A stretch of DNA of 64,000 nucleotides from Gracilimonas tropica DSM 19535 (GCF_000375425.1 NZ_AQXG01000003.1:124001-188000), one strand, 5' to 3'. Shown: positions 46,474 through 55,175, counted from the first letter of the stretch. Numbers and translations are program-made. Notes: a model not told the origin generated them from the sequence alone.

Positions 46474-48573
46474 GTGGAATTTCAGGGCTTTCAACATATC
46501 ATTTCGCCTGTACTGATTGTCATTGCAGCCCTGTTTTTGGCAGGACTTTCCTGGTACGCTTATCGCAAGTTCACTAGCCTCACACCGTGGCTAAAATGGA
46601 CGCTGATTTCTTTACGAGCCTCTGCCCTTCTACTGTTGCTTTTTCTACTTCTAAATCCCTATTTCTATTCGGAACGAGAAGCTGACATCCCCCCAAAGAT
46701 CGCTGTATTTCTTGATAACTCTGAAAGTATTGGAATACAAAAAGGAGACTATGACGGTCTTCAGTCTTACAGAAACGTACTTCAAGACATCTCTTTTGAA
46801 AATCTTGGGAATGCTTCGATCTCATATTTTTCCATAGGTGAAGAAGTACGCCCCTTTTTTCCTGATTCTTTAAACGCATCGGAGCAGCGAACAAACCTGT
46901 CGGCTCCGGTTACTTCCCTCCTTGATATGGAAGAGGATGTAGAAGCCGCTGTTTTTATTACTGACGGCATTATTACATTTGGCCGAAATCCTGCAATTAG
47001 TGCCTTTAATTCTGCAATTCCTATTTATACGGTGGCTATTGGAGATACCTCCCGGGTTCGGGATGTATCGGTTACGAATGTGGTTACGAATAGCACCGGG
47101 TATACCAATACGATTCACGCAATTGAAGCTGAGATCTCACAAACCGGCTTTGCAAATAATACGGTTAACGTCCGTTTAGAGTCCAATGGTGAAGTTCTGC
47201 AAGACCAACAAATTACTTTTGATACTGACAATCAGCTTAAGCAGGTAAGTTTTGAACTGGAACTGACGGAAGCCGGATTGAAACAATACGAGATCAGGGT
47301 TGAACCATTGCCTGATGAATGGACGGACTCCAACAACAATAGTGTTTTTTCGATCGATGTTTTGGACAGTAAAACCAAAATTCTGCACGTAGCTTACCAA
47401 ATTCATCCTGATGTGAAAGCGGTTCGATCGGTTATTGAACGCGATGAAAGCAATGAACTGACAACCCTGACCTGGCTTGGCGAAAATAATTTTATTGAAG
47501 AACTTCCCGATACAGATGAAGAATTTGATCTGATTGTTATCCAAGGCTTTCCAACTGATAACAGGCCGTTTCGGTTTCTTGATGAGCTGGACAATACTCC
47601 TACATTATTATTTTCATTAAGCCCGAATGTTGGAAATATTTCACAACAATTGCGGCCTGCTGTACTTATTGACTCAAGGGATCGCCGTACTGTTCCAGTG
47701 CTTTTATATCAATTATTAGATGAAAGAGATCATCCGATCCTTGAACTTTCCGAGATCAACCTTTTGGAAACTCCTTACTTGCAATCGCCTCTGAGAGCCT
47801 CACTCGAGGAACCGCAAAGTACTGCTCTCTTTAACGTACTATACGATGGTATCGAAACCGATTATCCGGCGATCGCAGTTTCTGAAATAGGAAATATACG
47901 CCGTTCGCAGGTATTACCCTGGGGATGGTTCAAATTCACACAAAGTATCAATCAAAGCCACCGCGAGTTTGCTGTTGATCTAATTTCAAATCTGATTGCA
48001 TGGACCTCCAGTGACCCTGATAACCGATTGCTGCGTATTTCTCCCCAAAAGCAATCCTTTAGTACGGCTGAACATCCATTTTTGGGGGCAAGCCTTCAAA
48101 ATGAACAAGAACAACCGGAAGAAGATGCGATCATAGAAATCGAAATAGCCGGGCCAAATGGTCAGGCAAGAAGTTTCAATATGGAAAATGCGGGGAATGG
48201 AAACTATCGGTTAGATCTGCCCCGACTCTCGGAAGGACTTTATGAGTATGAGGCTACAGCACGTAAAGGCGATCGCGAATTGGACCGACAAAATGGAGAG
48301 TTCCTGGTTTCAAATTCCAGTATGGAACTCACCAATACTATTCGTAATGACAAACTGTTACAGGATATTGCAAAGAACTCCGGCGGAGCATTTTTCACTT
48401 TCAATGAAGCTGCTTCTTTGCGAGATAGTCTGCAAGCTGCAAAATTATTGGAAATGCAAACAGAAACCATCGAAAATTACTTTTTCCCCGTACGATCCAT
48501 TTTTTGGTTCCTGATCGTAATCGTTCTGCTTGCAGGCGAATGGTTCCTAAGAAAATATGCTTCTCTTCCCTGA
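46474..48573 (+). CDS. VWA-like membrane protein
   Basis: 699 residues from a GTG start with AGGA upstream. Two membrane helices (about 11-28 and 43-62), then a von Willebrand A-like domain with the MIDAS motif DNSES at 81-85 and FITDG further on. A middle Rossmann-like part (TKILHVAYQ ... DLIVIQGFP) resembles class I glutamine-amidotransferase-like folds seen in similar proteins, and one C-terminal helix (about 677-693) ends the protein. It is likely a client or partner of the MoxR ATPase upstream. No DUF58 gene is present. Confidence 0.75.
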   Translation: MEFQGFQHIISPVLIVIAALFLAGLSWYAYRKFTSLTPWLKWTLISLRASALLLLLFLLLNPYFYSEREADIPPKIAVFLDNSESIGIQKGDYDGLQSYRNVLQDISFENLGNASISYFSIGEEVRPFFPDSLNASEQRTNLSAPVTSLLDMEEDVEAAVFITDGIITFGRNPAISAFNSAIPIYTVAIGDTSRVRDVSVTNVVTNSTGYTNTIHAIEAEISQTGFANNTVNVRLESNGEVLQDQQITFDTDNQLKQVSFELELTEAGLKQYEIRVEPLPDEWTDSNNNSVFSIDVLDSKTKILHVAYQIHPDVKAVRSVIERDESNELTTLTWLGENNFIEELPDTDEEFDLIVIQGFPTDNRPFRFLDELDNTPTLLFSLSPNVGNISQQLRPAVLIDSRDRRTVPVLLYQLLDERDHPILELSEINLLETPYLQSPLRASLEEPQSTALFNVLYDGIETDYPAIAVSEIGNIRRSQVLPWGWFKFTQSINQSHREFAVDLISNLIAWTSSDPDNRLLRISPQKQSFSTAEHPFLGASLQNEQEQPEEDAIIEIEIAGPNGQARSFNMENAGNGNYRLDLPRLSEGLYEYEATARKGDRELDRQNGEFLVSNSSMELTNTIRNDKLLQDIAKNSGGAFFTFNEAASLRDSLQAAKLLEMQTETIENYFFPVRSIFWFLIVIVLLAGEWFLRKYASLP

Positions 48574-48574
48574 C

Positions 48575-49090
48575 CTAATAGGTTTCTTTGCTATCTACAA
48601 TACTTCCATCTTCATGAACCTTTACAATGAAGTAAGTCCCATATTCTTCTTCCGGAAACGCGTCGTATTTTTCGGATCCAAGCAGAAGATTCACCAACAT
48701 TGGTGTACTGTTTGAATGTCCTACGATCAGTACAGCAGATCCTGCATAACGCTCTCTCGCAGATGTTAAAAACCGGAGGGGATCACTGAAATCATAAATT
48801 TGGATGGTGAGTCCCAATTGATCAGCCAAAGGCTTTCCCGTATTAATCGTCCGCTTATAATTAGTACTGAAAATTGCGGCTATATCGTAATTATCTGATA
48901 ATAGTTTTGCCAGCTTAACAGCCCTGGATTTTCCAAGATCATTTAGCGGCGGATCATTAGTTCCGTCATCCGCTTTTTCAGCATGCCTTACAAAAATAAG
49001 GGTGGTTTCAGAATCCAAATCCGCATTGTCTTGAGCCTGCACAAAATTTGCAGAAAACAATAGTAAGAGAACGGTTAAAGTATATTTCAT
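48575..49090 (-). CDS. exported histidine phosphatase (SixA-like)
   Basis: 171 residues. Signal peptide ending near VQAQDN. FVRHAEKADDG provides the RH catalytic motif with His near residue 36, and VLIVGHSNSTP carries the second His. Such small phosphoglycerate-mutase-like phosphatases act on phosphohistidine or other phosphoesters; the signal peptide puts this one outside the cytoplasm. It is convergent with the VWA gene (1 base apart) and follows a terminator. Confidence 0.85.
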   Translation of the reverse strand: MKYTLTVLLLLFSANFVQAQDNADLDSETTLIFVRHAEKADDGTNDPPLNDLGKSRAVKLAKLLSDNYDIAAIFSTNYKRTINTGKPLADQLGLTIQIYDFSDPLRFLTSARERYAGSAVLIVGHSNSTPMLVNLLLGSEKYDAFPEEEYGTYFIVKVHEDGSIVDSKETY

Positions 49091-49129
49091 AGAGGTGAGC
49101 TAAAGATTGAATAAATGTTCGTGAAAATA

Positions 49130-49159
49130 AAAAAAGCCGGCAATAATACCGGCTTTTTT
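49130..49159 (-). terminator. bidirectional terminator-type hairpin
   Basis: AAAAAAGCCGG (49130-49140) and CCGGCTTTTTT (49149-49159) form an 11-bp stem around an 8-base loop. It lies 18 bases past the stop of the coiled-coil gene and ends that two-gene minus-strand unit. The T and A runs make it active in either direction. Confidence 0.85.
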
Positions 49160-49176
49160 AAGAAAAGTTGCAGGTT

Positions 49177-50403
49177 TTATCTGCGTGCTAAAACTATGAT
49201 CAATCCAACAATGGTGAGTAAACTGATTCCAAATAGGATCGGAATCAGAAATGATCTGGGTTGAGCATGTTCTTTCCACGTCATCATTTCATTGTCGATG
49301 GTGGATATCTGGCTCATTGTCAAGACTTCTCCTTCCTGAACAAACTTGCCCCAGTCGTTCTTGATCTTCCCATTCCAGATATCATGAAATACCTGAAACG
49401 TTTCGTAATTTTCTTCGGTGAGTACTTTATCACGACTTGCTTTGGTAGCATTGGTCACAAAGTTCTCGATAGCCCGATAGAAACTTTCGTTATTATCAAA
49501 AGCTGACAATTCAACATTGTTGTTCTCGAGATAGGCATCCAAGGATGACCACATATTTTTGGATGCACTTGCTCGCCAGTCGCTAAGTGCATTTTCCATA
49601 TTATTCTTCCACTGAGTCTTGTTATCGCCTCCATACATTTGAACAAGATCTCCACCGATCTGATCCCAAACTTCATCAAAACGATTTTGGACTACGTACA
49701 TGCGGAGATAATCTTCCGTTTGTAATGAATTACCGGCCGATTTCAATGTGGCAATATTCTCATTGATCACCGACTGTAATACCTGTAGAGGGTTTTCCGA
49801 TTCCTGAAGAATACGCTGCTTCTCTTGATTAGCGATCTCCTGGAATTTATCACTTTGGATATCTTTATAGGTCATGAATAGTGAATCGATCATGTTTAGC
49901 ATGAATTCATCACGTTCTTCCATGCTTTCCCGATACCGCTGAACCAATGCAGAAAGGTCTTTTTCGCTGCTTTCTGAATTACGGATGGCCATCATCAGCG
50001 AATCTGTGCGGCTGTTCAATCGGTTTACTTCCGACTTATAAGATGAAAGTTCATCTGACAGGGATGCGAGTCTCTCGTTTTGATCCTCGATCACCATAAC
50101 CTTTGATTTTGAAGACCGTGCAAGCTGCTTGAGCTCTTCGATGCTTCCTTGAAAAGTCTGTGGATACAAAGCATCATCCAAAAGAGAGCTTTTAGCATCA
50201 TAATTTTCCTGAAGATCGGAAATCTCCGATTGCAAGCTGTCAAGTTCAGCGGTTGAACTTGCCATAGTTACAGCTGTTTTAAGCTGGCTGTATGTGTTTT
50301 CAAATTCCTTCTTTACCTGGTAATCTGAGGTTTGAGCAAATGCATTCAAACCTCCTAACACCAAAGTAAATGCTATAACAGTAACTTTAGTTAGACTTCT
50401 CAT
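49177..50403 (-). CDS. exported coiled-coil protein with C-terminal membrane anchor
   Basis: 408 residues. Signal peptide (ending near NAFAQ), an extended coiled coil at about 90-165 (DQNERLASLSDELSSYKSEVNRL), a mainly helical domain, and one C-terminal helix with basic residues at the end (ILFGISLLTIVGLIIVLARR). No named family recognised. It overlaps the lipoprotein gene upstream by 4 bases, so the two products probably act together at the cell envelope. Confidence 0.6.
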   Translation of the reverse strand: MRSLTKVTVIAFTLVLGGLNAFAQTSDYQVKKEFENTYSQLKTAVTMASSTAELDSLQSEISDLQENYDAKSSLLDDALYPQTFQGSIEELKQLARSSKSKVMVIEDQNERLASLSDELSSYKSEVNRLNSRTDSLMMAIRNSESSEKDLSALVQRYRESMEERDEFMLNMIDSLFMTYKDIQSDKFQEIANQEKQRILQESENPLQVLQSVINENIATLKSAGNSLQTEDYLRMYVVQNRFDEVWDQIGGDLVQMYGGDNKTQWKNNMENALSDWRASASKNMWSSLDAYLENNNVELSAFDNNESFYRAIENFVTNATKASRDKVLTEENYETFQVFHDIWNGKIKNDWGKFVQEGEVLTMSQISTIDNEMMTWKEHAQPRSFLIPILFGISLLTIVGLIIVLARR

Positions 50404-50891
50404 GACTTGGTCTCCTCTTCTTTCTTAGAATTTTCTTGAATCCCTTTTTCATTCAGGGTAAACGATTGGTTCGTTTCTGTTTTTATTAGCTGAACCTGTC
50501 CGTCTCTCATGTTAAATGCGGGAGCTGCAAGCCCTTCTTCCGACACTTTTATCTTATTCTTGAGCTTCAGCTCGCCTTGCCCGGGTTTCATCACATATAC
50601 ATGCTTAAATTGTTGTGCAGTGATGTAGTAGAATCCGGATGCATTTCTGATCAGGCGAATTTCATCAACCGATGCCGAATCACCTTCACCAAATTCTTGC
50701 TTCTCAAAAGGCTGTACATTAAAAGTAATACCGTGACGAATATCTTCCACAGTTCCATTTTCATCAGGCGTTAAAACAGACTCAATGGAATGAGAGTAAT
50801 TCACGTTCTCGACCACAAACCTATTGCAGGCTGTTCCTGCCAACATGGTGGCCGCCAACAAAAAGACGGGGAATAGATTTTTGAAAGTCAT
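50400..50891 (-). CDS. lipoprotein of unknown function
   Basis: 163 residues. Lipoprotein signal with LAGTACNR (Cys22). The mature part is beta-rich, with paired Asp/Glu and Lys segments (FYYITAQQFKHVYVMKPGQGELKLKNKIKV). Not recognised. Coupled by a 4-base overlap to the coiled-coil membrane protein. A GAGGA sequence 7 bases upstream is one of the few clear Shine-Dalgarno sites here. Confidence 0.6.
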   Translation of the reverse strand: MTFKNLFPVFLLAATMLAGTACNRFVVENVNYSHSIESVLTPDENGTVEDIRHGITFNVQPFEKQEFGEGDSASVDEIRLIRNASGFYYITAQQFKHVYVMKPGQGELKLKNKIKVSEEGLAAPAFNMRDGQVQLIKTETNQSFTLNEKGIQENSKKEEETKS

Positions 50892-50902
50892 ATTTATGTC
50901 CT

Positions 50903-50929
50903 CAATTGATTTTAGATTTCAATCAATTG
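50903..50929. promoter_or_regulatory. 9-bp perfect inverted repeat, operator candidate
   Basis: CAATTGATT (50903-50911) and AATCAATTG (50921-50929) are perfect inverted copies 9 bases apart, 12 bases before the lipoprotein start. Size and position fit a dimeric repressor site; no regulator gene is nearby. Confidence 0.45.
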
Positions 50930-50956
50930 TAGGCCAGTAAACGGGATTTGTTCCCT

Positions 50957-51499
50957 TTATTCTATGATGATACTCTCTACCGGGACATTCTGGATCAGTA
51001 ATTCTCTGCCATTCAAAAAAGAAAGCTCAATGATAAAAGAATAGCCGATTACCTCCCCTCCGAGCCTTTGGATCAACTTTGAAGCGGCAGACGCCGTTCC
51101 TCCGGTAGCGATCAGATCGTCATGGATGATCACTTTGGCGCCTTCAAAGATCGCATCATGATGGATCTCAACAGCATCTTCCCCATACTCTAAAGCATAT
51201 GTTTCGGAAAGAGTTTTCGCGGGAAGTTTACCGGGTTTTCGCACCGGTACGAATCCTGCATTCAAATCCTGAGCAAGATTGGTTCCAAATAAAAATCCAC
51301 GCGATTCCAGTCCCACTACAAAATCCACCGATTTATTCTGAAAAGGCTGCGCCAGCATATAAGAAGTGAGTTCCAGTGCTCGCTTATCCTGAAGCAGCGT
51401 GGTGATGTCTTTGAACTGAATGCCCTTCTTTGGAAAATCCGGAATGGTACGAATGGTTTCGGATATAAATTCTTTTATGCTTTGCTCTACTTTTTTCAT
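50957..51499 (-). CDS. apt: adenine phosphoribosyltransferase
   Basis: 180 residues from the ATG at 51499. Converts adenine and PRPP to AMP. VIIHDDLIATGGTA is the PRPP-binding loop, and FPKKGIQFKDITTLL, GLESRGF and KPGKLP are family markers. Divergent from tadA with 59 bases between starts; both handle adenine or adenosine, though in different pathways. Confidence 0.95.
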   Translation of the reverse strand: MKKVEQSIKEFISETIRTIPDFPKKGIQFKDITTLLQDKRALELTSYMLAQPFQNKSVDFVVGLESRGFLFGTNLAQDLNAGFVPVRKPGKLPAKTLSETYALEYGEDAVEIHHDAIFEGAKVIIHDDLIATGGTASAASKLIQRLGGEVIGYSFIIELSFLNGRELLIQNVPVESIIIE

Positions 51500-51558
51500 C
51501 AAAATTGGATTAAGTTCGCGCCAAAGTACTTAAAACGAATGATAGCAATCAAGTAATT

Positions 51559-52035
51559 ATGCGTGAAATAGACCTCCCGGTTTGGCAAAAACACCAACGA
51601 TTTATGGCCCGGGCTTTTATGCTGGCTGAACAAGCTCTTGAAGAAGGTGAAGTGCCGGTCGGGGCGATTGTAGTTCATAAAGACCAAATCATCGGAAAAG
51701 GATATAATCAGGTAGAACGACTCAATGATCCAACGGCTCACGCCGAAATGCTGGCTATTTCTGCCGCCTGCGAAACCCTGGACGAAAAATATCTCTACGA
51801 ATGTACCATGTATGTAACACTTGAACCGTGCCCTATGTGTGCGGGAGCATCTGTTTGGAGTAAGTTGGGCAGTATTGTTTACGGAGCCTCCGATTCAAAA
51901 GCCGGAGCTTGTGGAAGCTTGTTCAACATCGCTTCCAATAATAAATTGAATCATCAGGTAGAAGTAATCCAGGGCGTTATGGAAGCGGAAAGCGAGCACC
52001 TTCTTAAAGCCTTTTTTAAAGAACGCAGAGATTGA
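51559..52035 (+). CDS. tadA: tRNA-specific adenosine deaminase
   Basis: 158 residues, typical. Deaminates A34 of tRNA-Arg to inosine. HAEM (His61, Glu63) and PCPMC (Cys91, Cys94) bind the zinc and supply the proton shuttle. PVGAIVV and FNIASNNKLNH match TadA rather than free-base or cytidine deaminases. A cluster of hairpins starts right after the stop. Confidence 0.93.
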   Translation: MREIDLPVWQKHQRFMARAFMLAEQALEEGEVPVGAIVVHKDQIIGKGYNQVERLNDPTAHAEMLAISAACETLDEKYLYECTMYVTLEPCPMCAGASVWSKLGSIVYGASDSKAGACGSLFNIASNNKLNHQVEVIQGVMEAESEHLLKAFFKERRD

Positions 52036-52052
52036 TATATCCCTATACTACT

Positions 52053-52206
52053 GGTGACGCACTCTTCACCTATTAGCTACAACGCAGAGCGTGTGTAGCG
52101 AGATCAATAGCATTGCTAATGGAAGAATTGTTGTCACTCTTGTAGATGTCAGGTAATTCGATCCCAACCGCTGGTTGGGAACTCATGTTTGGACATCTGG
52201 TCCAAA
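52053..52206. repeat. REP-like hairpin cluster after tadA
   Basis: Contains GGTGA/TCACC (52053-52070), then GCTACA-ACGC-AGA-GCGT-TGTAGC at 52076-52099, which has the ACGCAGAGC core of the trp and suf repeats. Next come TCCCAACC/GGTTGGGA around GCT (52162-52180) and TTTGGAC/GTCCAAA around ATCTG (52188-52206). AGATGTC (52144-52150) also pairs with GACATCT (52192-52198), so alternative folds exist. It lies between two convergent genes. Confidence 0.75.
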
Positions 52207-52212
52207 GACCAT

Positions 52213-52935
52213 CTAAATAAGATATGAACCCGAATTCACGTGAAAAGTCTGTCCGGTGGCGTGCGTGAGTTTACCTTCAGCCAGTAACGTTACGATATTA
52301 GCAATTTGTTCGGGAGGAGCAATAGAATCGAGTGCCAAACCTTGGGTGAGATATTCTTCTCCATACACTTCTATAGATCCTTGCGCCATATCCGTGTTTA
52401 CGAATCCCGGGGCGATGGTGTAGGCTGTTATTCCATGCTTCCCAAAGCTGCGGGCAATACTCTTGGTGAACGCCACCATGCCTCCTTTACTGGCCGCATA
52501 ACTCGCATATTCTCCCGTATCTCCACGATAACCGGCCCGGGATGAAATGTTGATCAGCCTCCCTTCTATTTCATGTTTGGTCCAGGCATTAAGTGCCCAT
52601 TTCGAAAGTAACGCCGCCGAGCGTAAATTTACTTGTAGTGTTCTGTCCCAGTTTTCAAGCCATGCTTCATCAGAATCATCGAATTCCACTTCTGCAAACA
52701 TCCCGGCATTATTAATGAGCACTTCAGGGACTTCATCTCCCTCAAATACCGACTTTAATTGCTCTACATCTCCCTGCTGGGCAAGATCACATTTTATATG
52801 CGTGTAGTTTTGGTGATTAGGAAATGGGGAATCCGTGGATCGGGAAGTACCAGTGACTGAATAGCCTTTTTCTAATAACTGTTCTGCGATGGAGTGACCT
52901 ATTCCGCGGGAGGTGCCTGTGACAAAAGTAATCAT
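52213..52935 (-). CDS. short-chain dehydrogenase/reductase
   Basis: 240 residues. Rossmann fold with TGTSRGIG (residues 6-13) for NAD(P) binding, NNAG, catalytic Ser in INISSRAG and YASYAASK with Tyr and Lys. The substrate cannot be told from sequence; the layout is like FabG-type carbonyl reductases. Single gene. Confidence 0.88.
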   Translation of the reverse strand: MITFVTGTSRGIGHSIAEQLLEKGYSVTGTSRSTDSPFPNHQNYTHIKCDLAQQGDVEQLKSVFEGDEVPEVLINNAGMFAEVEFDDSDEAWLENWDRTLQVNLRSAALLSKWALNAWTKHEIEGRLINISSRAGYRGDTGEYASYAASKGGMVAFTKSIARSFGKHGITAYTIAPGFVNTDMAQGSIEVYGEEYLTQGLALDSIAPPEQIANIVTLLAEGKLTHATGQTFHVNSGSYLI

Positions 52936-52981
52936 TTACAAAAATTCATTATTATAAGTTCAATAAAAAAACATAAGGAAT

Positions 52982-53680
52982 ATGCCTGACATAAATAGTT
53001 TTCGACTCAATTACTGGACTAGCGGTCTTATGAATGAAATGTTTCAAGTAAGAACAATCTATCATTATTTATCTAATAAAGAACATTATGAAGAATTTTA
53101 CTCAGATATTTGGAGCTTATTAGATGAGGATGATACAGATAAATCTGACAAATACTGGACATATTTAAAGGATCAGACTTATGATGAGATGAGAAAAAGA
53201 ACAATGAATAATTATCTTGTCTATTTATCAAGCATGATTGATTCTCTATTCAAAGAAATACTTTTTTTAATTTTTTCACATGACAAGAATAAAATATACT
53301 ATTTAGCTAAAATGAATCACATTGAAGCTTCTGATTTAGAAAAAGCTCTGGGAATCGACCTTAAAAGCTTAATTACATCTAGTGAGCAAAATATAGAGTA
53401 TTTTTTAGAAGGAGTTTCAGAAAATGCAGCTAATATATGTGCAAATGGTAAATTTGAAAGTGTTATTAGAAGAATATCAGAACTAACAAATATTGATTTT
53501 GATGAAAATGTAGTTGAAAAAATTCAAGATGTTCAAAATAAAAGAAATAATATTCTTCATGAGATGGTTATGTACGATCTTGAACTAGAAGACTTTCAAT
53601 CAAGGATAAAAAGTGTCATAGACTTCATTATGGAAATAATAAAATACTTTGAATCAAAGAAAATACCCATTAATAGATAG
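52982..53680 (+). CDS. HEPN-like protein, AT-rich
   Basis: 232 residues, all-helical. NKRNNILHE near residues 187-194 has the R-x4-H motif (Arg188, His193) of HEPN-domain ribonucleases, and the region before it (YLSSMIDSLFKEILFLIF) fits the first HEPN helices. It lacks any signal or partner gene. Composition is far more AT-rich than its neighbours, roughly 27% G+C by eye, which suggests recent transfer. Related HEPN proteins act in toxin-antitoxin and phage defence; that role here is inference. Confidence 0.5.
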   Translation: MPDINSFRLNYWTSGLMNEMFQVRTIYHYLSNKEHYEEFYSDIWSLLDEDDTDKSDKYWTYLKDQTYDEMRKRTMNNYLVYLSSMIDSLFKEILFLIFSHDKNKIYYLAKMNHIEASDLEKALGIDLKSLITSSEQNIEYFLEGVSENAANICANGKFESVIRRISELTNIDFDENVVEKIQDVQNKRNNILHEMVMYDLELEDFQSRIKSVIDFIMEIIKYFESKKIPINR

Positions 53681-53683
53681 TAC

Positions 53684-54190
53684 TTATTTCCGCCACACCG
53701 GTACATTCGAACACGCTTCCCCGTACATGATCTTTTTGGCGTGTTTCATGAGTTTATTGGTTGCGTAGAGATAGATGGAATCCGGTACGTGCACATCTCC
53801 GCAGCCTTTAAGCAGAACGAATTTATCCTGATATTCTGACCAATCTTTTTGTTCTAAGGCTCTTTTATAAAGCTCGTATTGAAAAGCGTCTTTTCGTCCT
53901 TTGTACACTTCCTTAGCAAATTCAGAAGCGTGAGAAGTAATTAGCATCCAGGCCCATGGAGCGATTATAGCATCCGTACTACAGTGAACAGCAAGATATT
54001 TTCCTTCAAACTGTGACCAGTCAAAATCCTTTAGCTGCTGACGAAAATCTTTCTCCTTCAGCAACAATTCCTGAAATAAAAACTGCTTGATATCCAACTC
54101 TTCGATGGGCGTATCATCGTGGAATTTCTGCAGGTCGATCGTCACCAACTTTGTGTTCTGCTGTATTTTGTTGACTATCTCTTCAGCCAT
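53684..54190 (-). CDS. DUF2480 family protein
   Basis: 168 residues. Matches DUF2480 in layout: VTIDLQKF, DIKQFLFQELLLKEKDFR, HCSTDAIIAPWAWMLI, and GCGDVHVPDSIYLYAT. The family has no known function but often lies by SUF genes in Bacteroidota, as here. An AT-rich hairpin separates it from sufA upstream. Confidence 0.82.
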   Translation of the reverse strand: MAEEIVNKIQQNTKLVTIDLQKFHDDTPIEELDIKQFLFQELLLKEKDFRQQLKDFDWSQFEGKYLAVHCSTDAIIAPWAWMLITSHASEFAKEVYKGRKDAFQYELYKRALEQKDWSEYQDKFVLLKGCGDVHVPDSIYLYATNKLMKHAKKIMYGEACSNVPVWRK

Positions 54191-54192
54191 GG

Positions 54193-54258
54193 AAATTTTG
54201 AATTAGAAATGTTGAATTTTGAATTAGAGTTAAATTCAAAACTCAACATTCAAAATTT
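54193..54258. repeat. long AT-rich hairpin
   Basis: Arms 54208-54225 and 54233-54250 pair at 17 of 18 positions around a 7-base loop, and AAATTTTG (54193-54200) extends the stem with CAAAATTT (54251-54258) across a bulge. The left arm contains AATTTTGAATTAG twice, 21 bases apart. It stands between sufA and the DUF2480 gene. Confidence 0.75.
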
Positions 54259-54266
54259 ATAATTAC

Positions 54267-54605
54267 TTATATAGAAAAAGATTCTCCGCAAGAGCACGTC
54301 CGCGAAGCATTCGGGTTTTTAAAGTGGAAACCTTGTCCGTTCAGGCCTTCGGTGTAATCCAATTCAGTTCCGGCCAGATAGAGAAAGCTTCTCATATCAA
54401 CCAGAACTTTCAGGCCATCCACATCAAAGATTTTGTCGTTCTCTTCGGGTTGAACGTCTGAATTGAATTCGAGGTCGTAAGTCAAACCGGAGCAACCGCC
54501 ACTAACCACACCAACTCGCAGAAAGGCATCGTCCGGAACATTCTGTTCTTTACGGATCAAGTTGATGCGTTTCGTTGCTCTTTCTGTAATAGAGAGTTCT
54601 TCCAT
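54267..54605 (-). CDS. sufA: iron-sulfur carrier, HesB/IscA/SufA type
   Basis: 112 residues, typical A-type carrier. Three conserved Cys: one in GGCSGLTYD and two in CSCGESF, which bind the cluster. It passes clusters from the SUF scaffold to client proteins. Follows nfu by 18 bases in the SUF operon. Confidence 0.92.
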   Translation of the reverse strand: MEELSITERATKRINLIRKEQNVPDDAFLRVGVVSGGCSGLTYDLEFNSDVQPEENDKIFDVDGLKVLVDMRSFLYLAGTELDYTEGLNGQGFHFKNPNASRTCSCGESFSI

Positions 54606-54623
54606 GATACTTCTATTTATGAA

Positions 54624-55175
54624 TTAAACAGAAACAACCTGAATTTCTGGATCAATACGCTTCACCATGCTTTCGATGGCATATAGTGTACCGGTTGTAG
54701 CTGTTGGACAGGTTCCGCATGCTCCCTGATAGTGAACCTTGAGACGATTTTGCTCAAGTCCAAGCACTTTTAAACCACCTCCATCTGCAAGCAGATAAGG
54801 GCGAACTTGTTCATCCAGCATCTGTGTGATTTGCTGCAAACGTGGATCATCAGATCCTTGTACTTCTTTACTCAGGTGCACATCGGTGTCGTCTTCTTCA
54901 TGTGTGATCGGCTGAGCTTCTCGAATGGGAGGTGCCAACTTACGCAATAATTCCGACCAAACCGCTTTACCGTCTTGCGTAACAGTGATATACTTATCTA
55001 CATAATAAACATTGATCACGTTATCGACTGCAAAAAGTGCGGATGCCAGTTCATCGCCTTCGGCTTCCTGCGCATTCTCAAAGGAACGAGTGGTTCCATT
55101 GGTCAGCGGTTCAGCCAATACAAAGCGCATGGCATCTGGATTTGGGGTGCGTTCTATTTCTTTAATTTTAGCCAT
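54624..55175 (-). CDS. Nfu-type iron-sulfur scaffold
   Basis: 183 residues: N-terminal Nfu_N-like region (IERTPNPDAMRF ... ALFAVDNVINVYYVDKYITVT) and a C-terminal NifU domain with CGTCP (Cys153, Cys156). It transfers or stores 4Fe-4S clusters. The gene sits between sufS and sufA, where SufE or SufU would be common. Confidence 0.9.
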   Translation of the reverse strand: MAKIKEIERTPNPDAMRFVLAEPLTNGTTRSFENAQEAEGDELASALFAVDNVINVYYVDKYITVTQDGKAVWSELLRKLAPPIREAQPITHEEDDTDVHLSKEVQGSDDPRLQQITQMLDEQVRPYLLADGGGLKVLGLEQNRLKVHYQGACGTCPTATTGTLYAIESMVKRIDPEIQVVSV

